In this document: positions 43,601 through 50,193 of the stretch, piece after piece | How positions within the stretch are numbered: position 1 is the stretch's first letter | Layout of the letters: each line of letters opens with the position of its first letter | Assembly: GCA_003223645.1 (NCBI GenBank) | Contig: QHVT01000005.1 | Span: forward strand, 1 to 64,000 | DNA length: 64,000 nt | Direction: 5' to 3' | Source of the DNA: Acidobacteriota bacterium | GTDB lineage: Bacteria > Acidobacteriota > Thermoanaerobaculia > Gp7-AA8 | Notes under the pieces: generated by a model | What the model was told of the DNA's origin: nothing | Database searches by the model: none | Seen by the model: the letters and a program-made list of their open reading frames with translations, nothing else | Made by a program: the position numbers and the translations under genes

Positions 43601-44612
43601 CTCACCAAGTCGGTTGATGAAGGAAACCTCGCAGCCGGGCGATACGCACTATCGCTTGAACAAGAGCGTGCGGCGCGTGACGTTCCTCGTGACCTGGCCG
43701 GACAAGGGAAACAATCTTCAGTTCGAGCTGCAGACGCCGGTCGGAACAATTCATCCTCCCGCGTCGAGCTTCCATCCCGCGCAGGGTTACGCCGAATACA
43801 CCGTGCGGTTCCCGCTGCGCGGACACGAGCCGAACGATCACGTCGGCGAATGGATCGTGAACGTCACGAACAATCCGCAACAGCTTCCGTTCACCGCGTA
43901 CGCGCTGTTCGACGATCCGGTACTCAACCTCCAGTACAAAACCGGCGGCGATGATCCGATTGCCGGGCAGCCGCTGCCGCTCGAGGCGCGCGTGTTCGAG
44001 AACGGAAAAGCGATTTCCGGTTTGATCGTGAAGGCGATGCTCGATGGGCCGGGGATGGGCCTGGGCGAGGCGCTGTCCGCTTCGACTGTGTCGCCGGCTC
44101 CGCCGTCCGGCGATCCGGCAAGTGCCGCCGACCGCAAACTCGCGTCGCTGTTCCGGCTCGATCCGAACGTCCTCGGTCACTCCGTCAACAGCATTGCGTT
44201 GATCGAGAGCGAGCCGGGCGTCTATCGCGCCGAGCTTCCCGCATCGCAGACGCTCGCGGCGGGAACGTACGTCGTCAACTTCAGCGTGGCCGGCCACGGC
44301 ATCGTGAACGGCGCGTTCGAACGGACACAGCGCTTCTCGCGCTACCTGCGAGTGAAGCCGGAGATCGGCAACACGAACGTGATCGTCACCTCGCAAGCCG
44401 GCGTCTTCCACGTCACGTTCACTCCACGCGATCGGAACAACTTCCGGCTCGGGCCGGGATGGGGCGATTCCGTCAAGGTGACGGCGAGCGCCGGCACGGT
44501 CGGACGGCTCGTCGACAACCTCGATGGCTCGTACTCGACAACGATCGAGGGCGCGACGGCGGAGCCGAGGATCACGATCGCGGTGCGCGGAGAGACGGTG
44601 GTTTCGAGGTAG
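40617..44612 (+). CDS. secreted metalloprotease with FN3 and VWA domains
   Basis: A 1331-residue protein with a signal peptide (AASLIFIAFALSVSA). A propeptide-like region spans to about 300. The zincin motif HEFGHGLD is at residues 472-479, with conserved cysteines after it. An FN3-like domain lies near 695-780 (TPMLTATPGTGQVDLSWTAV), then a VWA domain with the metal site DQSGS at 798-802. The last 350 residues are beta-rich, with PDKGNNLQFELQTPVGTIHP. The domain set suggests a surface or secreted protease that binds proteins. The start is GTG 40617 without a clear ribosome site. It stands alone. Confidence 0.85.
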   Translation: MRTLRAASLIFIAFALSVSAQIAVSGDAFPPRLREAMAHVDARRYHVVPQPVAGESRLTGFDRLQRDSPGARSVQADVRAAIPLIIQGTGIPWIPGSGNRLTQGAAMGPNDVIAIAANFTAQYSDLLGIAAEDLVADRHTLAHFGENNRYWSLRLHQVVRGKEFGIVPVRDAYVFFRVSHGNLIQFGNFLAVPPRALSFSDVISRADAVQKVLALTEDLAHVKVADAALDLGQTDRSLEVVLVNAPNGTIGHQLVRAFIVSGEDYEAEVWIDAHSGDVVNVLDRAEDVNGTVRGGIYPNTNTAATEELRALPFIQVTNNGPKVANASGVYDYTGSLATASLFGPYVKIVDNNCGTGTTSVSTSLPPGDLTFGGGGGSGLGTDCVTPGLGGDGNTHAARTTFYHLNLIQEKARKYIDFEPWLTAQLKANVNKTTKPCNAGWSGSELNFYASVFAGPGGYDCTNSGEIAAVLLHEFGHGLDQMTNGIPDASSAEAYADTMAFLQTHDSCVGPGFTPGHVCQDDCGACTALRNVFHTIKLKPSNIASSPVNCTSDLHWFDGMDLVRDCPFSGGGGVMGYEPHCESMIASGAVWDMAQALVAKYGDGAGWALADRLWYESVYDTGSAYQLVSGGPCNQNANVNGCSPDNWYTVMLAVDDDNGNLGDGTPDADIIWNAFNAHGIACLAQAPQVSQNCVPPATPMLTATPGTGQVDLSWTAVPNASYKIYRNEIGCGSGYTPIKNVPPGTTTYSDTTVANGVTYYYSVQAVSTASDTCVSAFSTCEIATPVAPLVATDIYMVLDQSGSMSEPTFGANEKKIDALHDAGDMVTDIVADYAANVFLLGAISFSDNVTGDSNLLDLSVAGQKNALHTFIDGLTPTFTTAIGKGINGATAKLANSPHQKVVMLLSDGIQNVKPSLELKAPPPGAAVGGIALPSDIRFYTVALGSNIQDDLFDDLATTGGVPGFYYKGGTPEIKSNFTFWIADVLGLDPAGAYSPGSPSRLMKETSQPGDTHYRLNKSVRRVTFLVTWPDKGNNLQFELQTPVGTIHPPASSFHPAQGYAEYTVRFPLRGHEPNDHVGEWIVNVTNNPQQLPFTAYALFDDPVLNLQYKTGGDDPIAGQPLPLEARVFENGKAISGLIVKAMLDGPGMGLGEALSASTVSPAPPSGDPASAADRKLASLFRLDPNVLGHSVNSIALIESEPGVYRAELPASQTLAAGTYVVNFSVAGHGIVNGAFERTQRFSRYLRVKPEIGNTNVIVTSQAGVFHVTFTPRDRNNFRLGPGWGDSVKVTASAGTVGRLVDNLDGSYSTTIEGATAEPRITIAVRGETVVSR

Positions 44613-44629
44613 CGACGACGCCTCACATC

Positions 44630-44690
44630 GCGCCCGAGCCCGCGCCCGGCGCCCGCGCTCGGGTTCGCGATCGGCGCGGGGACGGAGAGC
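44630..44690. repeat. GC-rich GCCCGAGCCCGCGCC block
   Basis: GCCCGAGCCCGCGCCCGGCG pairs imperfectly with GCGCTCGGGTTCGCG. It is of the same composition as the block at 10411-10608 and follows the large protease gene, where it could terminate transcription. Confidence 0.5.
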
Positions 44691-44707
44691 AACAACGAAT
44701 ACGGAGG

Positions 44708-44866
44708 ATGACTCATGACACGAGCTCGATTCCCGGCCAGCGCATCACCACAGACGTGATCGCGACTCCGGCCGATACCGGCGCAACATCGCGCGTATCG
44801 ATCGTCGAGCGCTCGAAGGGCAAAATCTTCGGCGGAATCGTGATGCTGCTGCGGCCGAGGATGTAG
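44708..44866 (+). CDS. possible small protein, 52 residues
   Basis: An open frame with MTHDTSSIPGQRITTDVIAT at its start and a short hydrophobic end (GGIVMLLRP). GGAGG lies directly before the ATG, which is too close for normal use. Codon ends are GC-rich. No family is recognised, and it may be chance. Confidence 0.25.
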   Translation: MTHDTSSIPGQRITTDVIATPADTGATSRVSIVERSKGKIFGGIVMLLRPRM

Positions 44867-44879
44867 TTGCACACCGTAT

Positions 44880-44908
44880 GTGGCGACCGCTGAGGCAGCG
44901 GTCACCAC
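44880..44908. repeat. GTGGCGACCGCTGAGGCAGCGG palindrome
   Basis: A 29-base hairpin, GTGGCGACCGCTG with its complement, at the 3' end of the small secreted gene. It is a short relative of the repeat at 24667-24751. Confidence 0.55.
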
Positions 44909-44914
44909 AACGAA

Positions 44915-45421
44915 CTATCTTCGCGCCGCCTTCGCCGCACGGAAGGCGCTCGCGAAACGGGCTACATCCGCGGGAGAGAAGTCACGCAGCACGTCTGTTC
45001 CGTTCACTTTCAGCTCGGTGAACACCGGCTTGTTGTCGGCGCCGATCACGCGCAACGCGCCATTGCTGTAGTCGAGGACGTGGATGTGCTCGATCGGATA
45101 CTCGATCGACTTGCCGACCGCGAGCTTCACACCGGCGACGATGAGATCCTCGAGAAAGCTGGTGTCTTTCTTTTTCTTCTCCGCGTCGAGCTCGTTCATC
45201 GCCTTATCGGAGAGCTGCATCGCGACGACGTCATCGAGGAGCAGAAGGACGACCGCGCGGTCTCGCGTGGCGATGGTCGCACGCGCGTGGCGCACGTCGT
45301 GGCGGTCGCCGAACTGCGTGCGCGAATCGTCGGAGCTGAGGGAAAGGGAGATGCCGTCCTTGGCCAGAGCGGTACCGCTCGCCAGGAGCACGGCCAATGC
45401 GCACGCCGCGAATGTTTTCAT
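44915..45421 (-). CDS. hypothetical secreted protein
   Basis: A 168-residue protein with a good signal peptide (KTFAACALAVLLASGTALA). The mature part is charged, with DKAMNELDAEKKKKD in the middle and VLDYSNGALRVIGADNKPVF near the end. No family is recognised. It is a single gene followed by a short hairpin. Confidence 0.68.
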   Translation of the reverse strand: MKTFAACALAVLLASGTALAKDGISLSLSSDDSRTQFGDRHDVRHARATIATRDRAVVLLLLDDVVAMQLSDKAMNELDAEKKKKDTSFLEDLIVAGVKLAVGKSIEYPIEHIHVLDYSNGALRVIGADNKPVFTELKVNGTDVLRDFSPADVARFASAFRAAKAARR

Positions 45422-45475
45422 GACGCTTGATACGGCGGAACGTCCGCCGTGGTTGCACGGCCGAAAAGCTGCCCC

Positions 45476-46444
45476 CTACCAGCTCAGGATCGTACGTCCC
45501 GCCGCGCCGGTGAGGCTCCCCGTCGCCAGCACGATGTCGAGGTGGTGTTGCGTGGCGCGACCGACCTCCTCGTGCAGAGACGCGCCGAGGCCGAGGTGGA
45601 GGCCGTGGTGGCGCTCGTGCCAGAGACAGCCGACCTGCTCTTTGTGCGCGGCGCGGGAGACGGCTTTCGACTGGCCGATTCCGAGCTCGGCGACGCGTCG
45701 CAGGCCGGGGAGCAGAGTGAATGCGGTGTCGAGCTCATTGCACAGTGATCGGTTGTTTCCCGCGACGCCGACAACTTCGCCGTCGCGAAAGCGAAGCGTG
45801 AGCTGCGACGGAGCGATGCGGCCGTACTTGATGCCGAAGAGAATCGTTCCGACGATCCAGCCATTCACGTCGACTTTGCCGTCGACGGATTCCGGAACGC
45901 ACTCGATCTCGCCGCTCGGAAGAATGTAGTCGTCCTTCTCGAGTCCCGAATGAACTTCCCATTCCTCCGCGCGGCATCGCAGCGTCGCGCGCGTTTTCCC
46001 CGCGGTCAGCATCAGCCGTTGCTCGTTGTTCAGACGGCGGCGCAGTCTCTCTCCGCGATTCTTCACGAGCCGCGGCGCTTCGGAGAAGAGGTCGCGGAAA
46101 TTCGCGTCCGTCACATCGAAGCAGAGCCGCACCCGTTCGGAAGGCCATTCGGCGAACGGCATCATCGCGTCCTGATAGGGCGAGCGATCCTCTCCGTCGA
46201 AGCAGAGGAACTCGAGCAATCCCACCTCGGCATCCTCACGATGGCGAAGAGCGATCGAATGAACGCGTTGCGGAGTGTCGATCCCAAGCACGATCGACTC
46301 GGAGATCGGCAGTGCATCCGAAAGAAGCGGCGCGATCGCGCGCTGATAGCCGCGATCGCAGACCAGCACCCAGTGTGTGATCCCGGGCGGCAGGCAGTCC
46401 GTGAAATTCCGGATCGCCGCCGCCCAGGACGTCAGGCCCACCAA
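45476..46444 (-). CDS. M29 aminopeptidase-like protein
   Basis: A protein of about 322 residues that resembles M29 metallo-aminopeptidases (AmpS, AmpT) and the related NicX dioxygenases. ILPSGEIECVPESVDGKVDV corresponds to the family's LPxGEVFTAP segment, and ELGIG, WHE, LHLGLG and HHLD give the order of acidic and histidine ligands expected. The N-terminal half is divergent. It starts at TTG 46444 or GTG 46441, overlapping the end of a short upstream gene by 13 bases, so the two are co-translated. Peptidase activity is inferred. Confidence 0.6.
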   Translation of the reverse strand: MVGLTSWAAAIRNFTDCLPPGITHWVLVCDRGYQRAIAPLLSDALPISESIVLGIDTPQRVHSIALRHREDAEVGLLEFLCFDGEDRSPYQDAMMPFAEWPSERVRLCFDVTDANFRDLFSEAPRLVKNRGERLRRRLNNEQRLMLTAGKTRATLRCRAEEWEVHSGLEKDDYILPSGEIECVPESVDGKVDVNGWIVGTILFGIKYGRIAPSQLTLRFRDGEVVGVAGNNRSLCNELDTAFTLLPGLRRVAELGIGQSKAVSRAAHKEQVGCLWHERHHGLHLGLGASLHEEVGRATQHHLDIVLATGSLTGAAGRTILSW

Positions 46445-46683
46445 AGTCCGCCGGCGCCGTTCAGGACACTCTGTGCAAACCGCGCCCGCGCGTCGGCGCC
46501 GCCGAGCACCGTCGTCAATTCCTGCAGCCGCAGATTGAGATCGGGCCGAAGACGCAGCGCGGTGATGTCGACCTTCCCTTTCGTTTCGCGCTTGATCTGC
46601 GCGGCTTGTTCGGGGGTGAGCTGGATGTCGATGACTCCGGGTTCCGCCTTGGGTGCTTTGGATGCCGCTCGTTTTGTCGCCAT
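46432..46683 (-). CDS. short protein ending in GGLWWA, overlapping the M29-like gene
   Basis: An 83-residue protein starting at ATG 46683 (MATKRAASKAPKAEPG). The first 15 residues are basic, the middle (QLTPEQAAQIKRETKGKVDI) is a charged helix, and the end VLNGAGGLWWA is small and aromatic. A leader-like middle and a short hydrophobic end before a peptidase-like gene recall a precursor peptide with its processing enzyme, but no modifying enzyme is seen. It could also be a small subunit of the M29-like protein. I do not know a family. Confidence 0.55.
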   Translation of the reverse strand: MATKRAASKAPKAEPGVIDIQLTPEQAAQIKRETKGKVDITALRLRPDLNLRLQELTTVLGGADARARFAQSVLNGAGGLWWA

Positions 46684-46753
46684 TCCGTCAATATGGGGAT
46701 CGGGATCGCGGAAAGCAACAGCCGATGCCCATTTCAACCTTCAACAACCGACT

Positions 46754-46918
46754 GTGCGGACCGTCGTGCCGATCGCAGTTACGGTGTGGGCGTTCGCGCG
46801 CTTCTACTACTTCTGTTTCTATGTCATCGAGCGCTATATCGACGGGTCGTTCCGGTTCTCCGGGCTTTCCTCGGTGGCGGCGTACCTGCTGCGTAAGCGC
46901 GCGAGAGCGCGCGAATGA
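46754..46918 (+). CDS. small membrane protein, 54 residues
   Basis: GTG 46754 opens a frame with one hydrophobic helix (VVPIAVTVWAFARFYYFCFYVI) and a basic end (LLRKRARARE). It is divergent from the short protein above, and a hairpin follows its stop directly. Size and basic tail fit a real small membrane protein, but no homolog is known to me. Confidence 0.45.
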   Translation: MRTVVPIAVTVWAFARFYYFCFYVIERYIDGSFRFSGLSSVAAYLLRKRARARE

Positions 46919-46941
46919 AGGGCGGCGTTTCCGCCGCCCTT
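46918..46941. terminator. two-way intrinsic terminator
   Basis: AAGGGCGGCG-TTTC-CGCCGCCCTT is a perfect 10-bp stem with a 4-base loop between two convergent stop codons (46918 and 46949). Downstream T-richness is weak. Confidence 0.75.
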
Positions 46942-46946
46942 CTCCG

Positions 46947-47477
46947 TTAGACTTTGCCGGACGGTGCCGGTGCCGGTTCGACAATCGGCGCGGGGGCGGG
47001 GTTCGAAGTCGTCTTCCGCGGCCGCTTGCGCTTGGCAAGCTTCTTCTGCATGTCTTCGACAAACGGACGAAGCTCGGCGCCGTCTTTTTGTTTGCTGAGG
47101 CGTCGTGCAACGGCGAGGATGTCGAGCGCGCTCGCTCCTGCGTCCGCGCGCTGGATCACGATGGTGAACGCGACGGAGCGCGCAAACGCAAACGCCTCCT
47201 TCACGACCGCGTCGTACGACAAGGCGAAGTTGAATGCGTTGCGCAGTCTCGCGGCGTCGGTCCCGATGGCCTTTTCGAGCCGGGTGAACGTCTGAACAGA
47301 CACCCCAGCCGACTCCAGGAAGCCGTCCGGAACCGTGTATTTCTGAAGAAGCTTGCGCTTCTCCTCCGGAACCTCATGCACGAAGCCCGGAACGTCGTCG
47401 CGCAGCGCGCGGATTTTGTCGAGTAGAGCCTTCACCACTTCCGTGTGCGGTGAGGGCGTCGAGTCATTGGTTGCCAT
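46947..47477 (-). CDS. hypothetical protein, 176 residues
   Basis: A helical soluble protein. Residues 10-140 are mostly alpha-helix with LLDKIRALRDDVPGFVHEVP and VPDGFLESAGVSVQTFTRLE, followed by a basic stretch KKLAKRKRPRK and a proline/alanine tail. No family is recognised. Downstream of the 21-bp repeat region on the same strand, it may be co-transcribed with it. ATG 47477 has no noted special site. Confidence 0.6.
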   Translation of the reverse strand: MATNDSTPSPHTEVVKALLDKIRALRDDVPGFVHEVPEEKRKLLQKYTVPDGFLESAGVSVQTFTRLEKAIGTDAARLRNAFNFALSYDAVVKEAFAFARSVAFTIVIQRADAGASALDILAVARRLSKQKDGAELRPFVEDMQKKLAKRKRPRKTTSNPAPAPIVEPAPAPSGKV

Positions 47478-47540
47478 GATCTGATCCTTTCTATTTTTCT
47501 CGGTCTTGTGGTGGACGTGTCACAGGGTGAGATTCCAGGT

Positions 47541-47966
47541 TCAGCTCCGAGGCGGCCCGCGCGCGAGACCGGCTGAGCTCACGAATCGACGATGCCGGTT
47601 CATGAAGTGGCCGTTCCGGTGATCGAACTGAGCGCGCCAGTTCATGAACTGACGGCTCCAGTTCGTGAACTGACGGTTCCAGTTCGTGAACTGGCCGCTC
47701 CAGTTCGTGAACTGGCCGTTCCAGTTCATGAACTGACGCTCCCAGTTCGTGAACTGGCCGTTCCAGTTCATGAACTGACGCTCCCAGTTCGTGAACTGGC
47801 CCGCCCAGTTCGATAACTGGCGCTTCCAGTTCGACAACTGGCAGGTGCAGTTCGCGAGCTGGCGCCGCCAGCTCCATCTGCGCCGACGACCCGCGGAACG
47901 CCACCGTCCGGCGCAATCACCTCGTCCGGTCCAGTTCTCGCCGACTCCTGTGCTATTCGTGTTCAT
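47541..47966 (-). CDS. possible heptad-repeat protein (NWxxQFx repeats)
   Basis: An open frame of 141 residues from ATG 47966. Its middle is about 13 copies of a seven-residue repeat, mostly NW-x-x-QF-x (NWERQFMNWNGQFTNW). The repeat comes from a 21-base tandem array that is open in several frames. In this frame codons end mostly in G or C (AAC TGG GAG CGT CAG TTC ATG), as in real genes of this genome, while the other open frames end mainly in A or T. That favours this frame if any is coded. The N-terminus and end are Arg/Ser-rich and unremarkable. Confidence 0.38.
   Translation of the reverse strand: MNTNSTGVGENWTGRGDCAGRWRSAGRRRRWSWRRQLANCTCQLSNWKRQLSNWAGQFTNWERQFMNWNGQFTNWERQFMNWNGQFTNWSGQFTNWNRQFTNWSRQFMNWRAQFDHRNGHFMNRHRRFVSSAGLARGPPRS
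47595..47883. repeat. 14-unit array of a 21-bp repeat carrying a 16-bp palindrome
   Basis: Units start every 21 bases at 47595, 47616, 47637, 47658, 47679, 47700, 47721, 47742, 47763, 47784, 47805, 47826, 47847 and 47868, without a single slip. The core is CCAGTTCRTGAACTGG, a perfect palindrome in the middle units, while the outer units decay. The 5-base spacers vary. The array lies 170 bp upstream of an XRE-type regulator gene, which runs in the other direction from the frame above. Confidence 0.95.
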
Positions 47967-48037
47967 ACCTGCACCATAAATGGGCGTCAAGCTCAAGTTC
48001 GTCAACCTTAGTTGTGGCACAAATTAGCAGTTGGTGC

Positions 48038-48051
48038 TATAAAATGATCAC
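48038..48051 (+). promoter_or_regulatory. -10-like box just before the XRE regulator
   Basis: TATAAAAT at 48038-48045 is the best -10 match in the area and lies only 6 bases before the ATG at 48052. If used, transcription would start at or next to the start codon and give a leaderless mRNA. There is no Shine-Dalgarno before this ATG. The -35 is weak (TTGTGG at 48012, spacing 20). Confidence 0.4.
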
Positions 48052-48483
48052 ATGCTCTGGCACGACGCAATCCGGGCCGCCCGGAACGACATGGGATACA
48101 GTCAAAAGAGGCTGGCGGAACTGGCAAAGGTGCAGCGCCGTCAGCTGGCGACGCTCGAGAGCGGCGGGAACGTGACGCTGTCCACGCTCCGGAAGGTGCT
48201 GGCTCAGCTCCCGAATCTCACGAGCTTCAGCATGGACGGCGTGCACATCGACGCGATCCACGCCGACCCGCTGTCGGACCCGGAGTACTTCCAGACGGTC
48301 ACGATGATGTGCGATGCAATCGAAGGGATGGCGGAATCACTGATCGCGCACCGGAAAGCCAGCCCCCGCGACATCACCGCCCTCCGCGCCGTCAACATGC
48401 GCTTCGGCGTGCGATTCGACGAGAAAGGCGAGCCGACCGAGGGGACGGGGGTCGCGCAGGCGTCGCCGGATGATTCGGAGTGA
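48052..48483 (+). CDS. XRE-family helix-turn-helix regulator
   Basis: A 143-residue protein with an N-terminal HTH of the Cro/CI type (residues 4-55: AIRAARNDMGYSQKRLAELA, then QLATLESGGNVTLSTLRKVL). The C-terminal part is helical (MMCDAIEGMAESLIAHRKAS) and probably for dimerisation. A possible target is the adjacent palindrome array, but that is inference. It may alternatively be an antitoxin-like regulator; no toxin gene is near. Confidence 0.85.
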   Translation: MLWHDAIRAARNDMGYSQKRLAELAKVQRRQLATLESGGNVTLSTLRKVLAQLPNLTSFSMDGVHIDAIHADPLSDPEYFQTVTMMCDAIEGMAESLIAHRKASPRDITALRAVNMRFGVRFDEKGEPTEGTGVAQASPDDSE

Positions 48484-48849
48484 GGAAGAGGGCGGCCTTC
48501 GCCGCTGCTTCGCGGATTGTTCTTGAGAGACCCCAAGTGCGCGACGGTCACCAAAGATCGGGGAGTTGATCGCGTAGAGTCAAAGCGCGATGCCCATCGG
48601 CCGTTACCTGCGCGCGGGATCCGGTCGGCCTAACGTTCGTCGCTTCACCTGCGCGGCCGAGGCCCACGTGCCGAAGCCGACGCGGCACGGCCGTTGCCGC
48701 GGAGGACGCGCGAAGACGCAAGCCGCGATCTGCAACGGCCGTGTCGCCATGGCTCTTGTGAGTTGACTAATCGGCTCAGCCGCGTGCGGCTCGGCCGGCG
48801 GGCCAGCACCGGTCCGCGTCAGGTGCTAGCAGGAGTTAGCCGGCGCCAG
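48484..48849. other. gene-free region with attC-like long palindrome
   Basis: No gene is seen. GCCTAAC at 48628-48634 and GTTAGCC at 48835-48841 bound a 214-base imperfect inverted repeat. On the minus strand, the end GTTAGGC fits the attC R' box GTTRRRY, and CACCTG/CAGGTG next to the boxes can pair as L boxes. Inner arms CACGGCCGTTGC and GCAACGGCCGTG (about 48687-48744) form a further stem. It follows the cyclase stop codon by 9 bases, as attC sites follow cassette genes. It is longer than usual and one end box is imperfect. Confidence 0.35.
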
Positions 48850-49545
48850 CTAGAGCGACCACCAATACGTACTTCCGTAGATCGTCTGATCCGCCATACT
48901 CGACCACGTCAGCGCTGTCCACATATTGAATCCCTTTGCCGAGTTGATTACGCTTTCGTGGATATTGTTTCGTACGGTGGCGGTGATATACGTCGGATAC
49001 GAGGGAGATTCGGCCGATAACTTCGCTGCATAATTCGCCGCTCGACCGACCCAGACTAGGTCATTCGAACCGCGGATGCCGGTTCGAGCCACGTAGAGCT
49101 CGCTCGAGTCGATTCCGACGGTATGCTTGACTTGATACGTGGAGTTGGGATACTGCGCCTTCAGTTTGACATTAACGATGTATTGGCGCGCCCAGTTGAT
49201 CTTGAGGGCCGTTCGGACGGCCGAGGTATTCTTGGAGTTACCTAGATACACGGCCATGATCCTATCCCCGTCGTAAGCCGTGACGACTCCGCCTTCAGAC
49301 GTGATGATCTTCGCGGCACAATGAAGGTATGCTTTGTAGATCTCGGTGGCAAACGGAGCTTTGTAGCTGTCTACCAGCTTGGTAGAACCTGACATGTCAG
49401 CGTAAAGCGCCGTTCCTGTTAACTTAACGGCGTCATTTGTTAGCTTGATATCTTCGGCATCGGGTACCACCGTACCATCCCGCTCGGTCCACGCCTGCCG
49501 GAAGATTTCACCCACTCTTGTTTCGAGATCCTCTTTTAAACCCAT
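48850..49545 (-). CDS. pycC: Pycsar-type pyrimidine nucleotide cyclase
   Basis: A 231-residue class III nucleotide cyclase. TGTALYADMSGSTKLVDSY gives the first metal aspartate and AYDGDRIMAVYLG the second. VGIDSSELYVARTGIRGSND and VWVGRAANYAAKLS form the dimer and transition-state part. In Pycsar such enzymes make cCMP or cUMP after phage infection. ATG 49545 has GGGAGAG at 5 bases. The gene is 14 bp behind the effector gene. GC content is about 50%, clearly below the neighbours, which suggests recent arrival. The nucleotide made is not predictable here. Confidence 0.78.
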   Translation of the reverse strand: MGLKEDLETRVGEIFRQAWTERDGTVVPDAEDIKLTNDAVKLTGTALYADMSGSTKLVDSYKAPFATEIYKAYLHCAAKIITSEGGVVTAYDGDRIMAVYLGNSKNTSAVRTALKINWARQYIVNVKLKAQYPNSTYQVKHTVGIDSSELYVARTGIRGSNDLVWVGRAANYAAKLSAESPSYPTYITATVRNNIHESVINSAKGFNMWTALTWSSMADQTIYGSTYWWSL

Positions 49546-49559
49546 GCGAACTCTCCCGG

Positions 49560-50051
49560 TTACTGCGCGTCGCGAAACAGCAAATAGGCGGCGATGAGCC
49601 ACGGCAGTACACTCGTCGCAAGTAGGATGCTGGCGAACTTCACCCAGTAATATTTCCGTCCCGCATACAGCGCATTAATATGGCACTGCTGAATAAGATC
49701 TTCCTCATAAGTCTCATCGGAGAGAGACTGCATCTCGGCCCTGAAGTCGTCGACCGTGCCGCGCGCGACGCCACCGAAGAACACTACAGAATATTTCGGG
49801 CCCTTCGTACGCGGGAAGATCGTAAAGACCACGCAAGCAAGGCTGCCGAGCAACAGTAAGGAGCCGATGGCTGTGAACGTCACACCGGGCACCGTCCATT
49901 TTCCATACGACGGAGCGGCCGAAGCCAAAAGCCCGAGCATTGCGGTGGCGATGCCAAAGACAAACCCCGCCTTCGCATCCGAAGCAGCAATCCACCCGAG
50001 GTGACGAGCGAGAGTGCTCTCGAGAATTTCAATACGACGAGACGTGTCCAC
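49560..50051 (-). CDS. pycTM: Pycsar transmembrane effector (PycTM, DUF5706-like)
   Basis: A 163-residue membrane protein. HLGWIAASDAKAGFVFGIAT with AMLGLLAS, IFPRTKGPKYSVVFFGGVAR, and the later DLIQQCHINALYAGRKYYWV match the layout of the Pycsar effector domain PycTM. Membrane helices are near residues 25-45, 57-80 and 135-158. In this system the cyclic pyrimidine nucleotide activates the effector, which damages the membrane and stops phage spread. Starts at GTG 50051. It heads the two-gene operon with the cyclase. Confidence 0.8.
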   Translation of the reverse strand: MDTSRRIEILESTLARHLGWIAASDAKAGFVFGIATAMLGLLASAAPSYGKWTVPGVTFTAIGSLLLLGSLACVVFTIFPRTKGPKYSVVFFGGVARGTVDDFRAEMQSLSDETYEEDLIQQCHINALYAGRKYYWVKFASILLATSVLPWLIAAYLLFRDAQ

Positions 50052-50193
50052 AGTGCGAGTCTACCTCACGCGGAGGGGATGCCCGTTATTGTCTGCTCGG
50101 CGTAGAGTCCGCGTCCGGCTCACTCGTCATTAAACACCCACCTCTTCATTCACCTTTCTTATTACATCGCCTTCAAATCCTCTTCTTAAAGCC

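Noticed and set aside
47592-47816. A plus-strand protein of PVHEL/PVREL heptads
   Set aside because: Its codons end mostly in A or T, unlike genes in this genome; the minus-strand NWxxQF frame fits better if any is coded.
47595-47883. CRISPR array
   Set aside because: The period is 21 bases with 5-base spacers, there are no unique spacers of 30 bases or more, and no cas genes are present.
48484-48849. A small gene in the gap before the cyclase
   Set aside because: Frames in this stretch are short, Arg-rich and run through the palindrome without ribosome sites.
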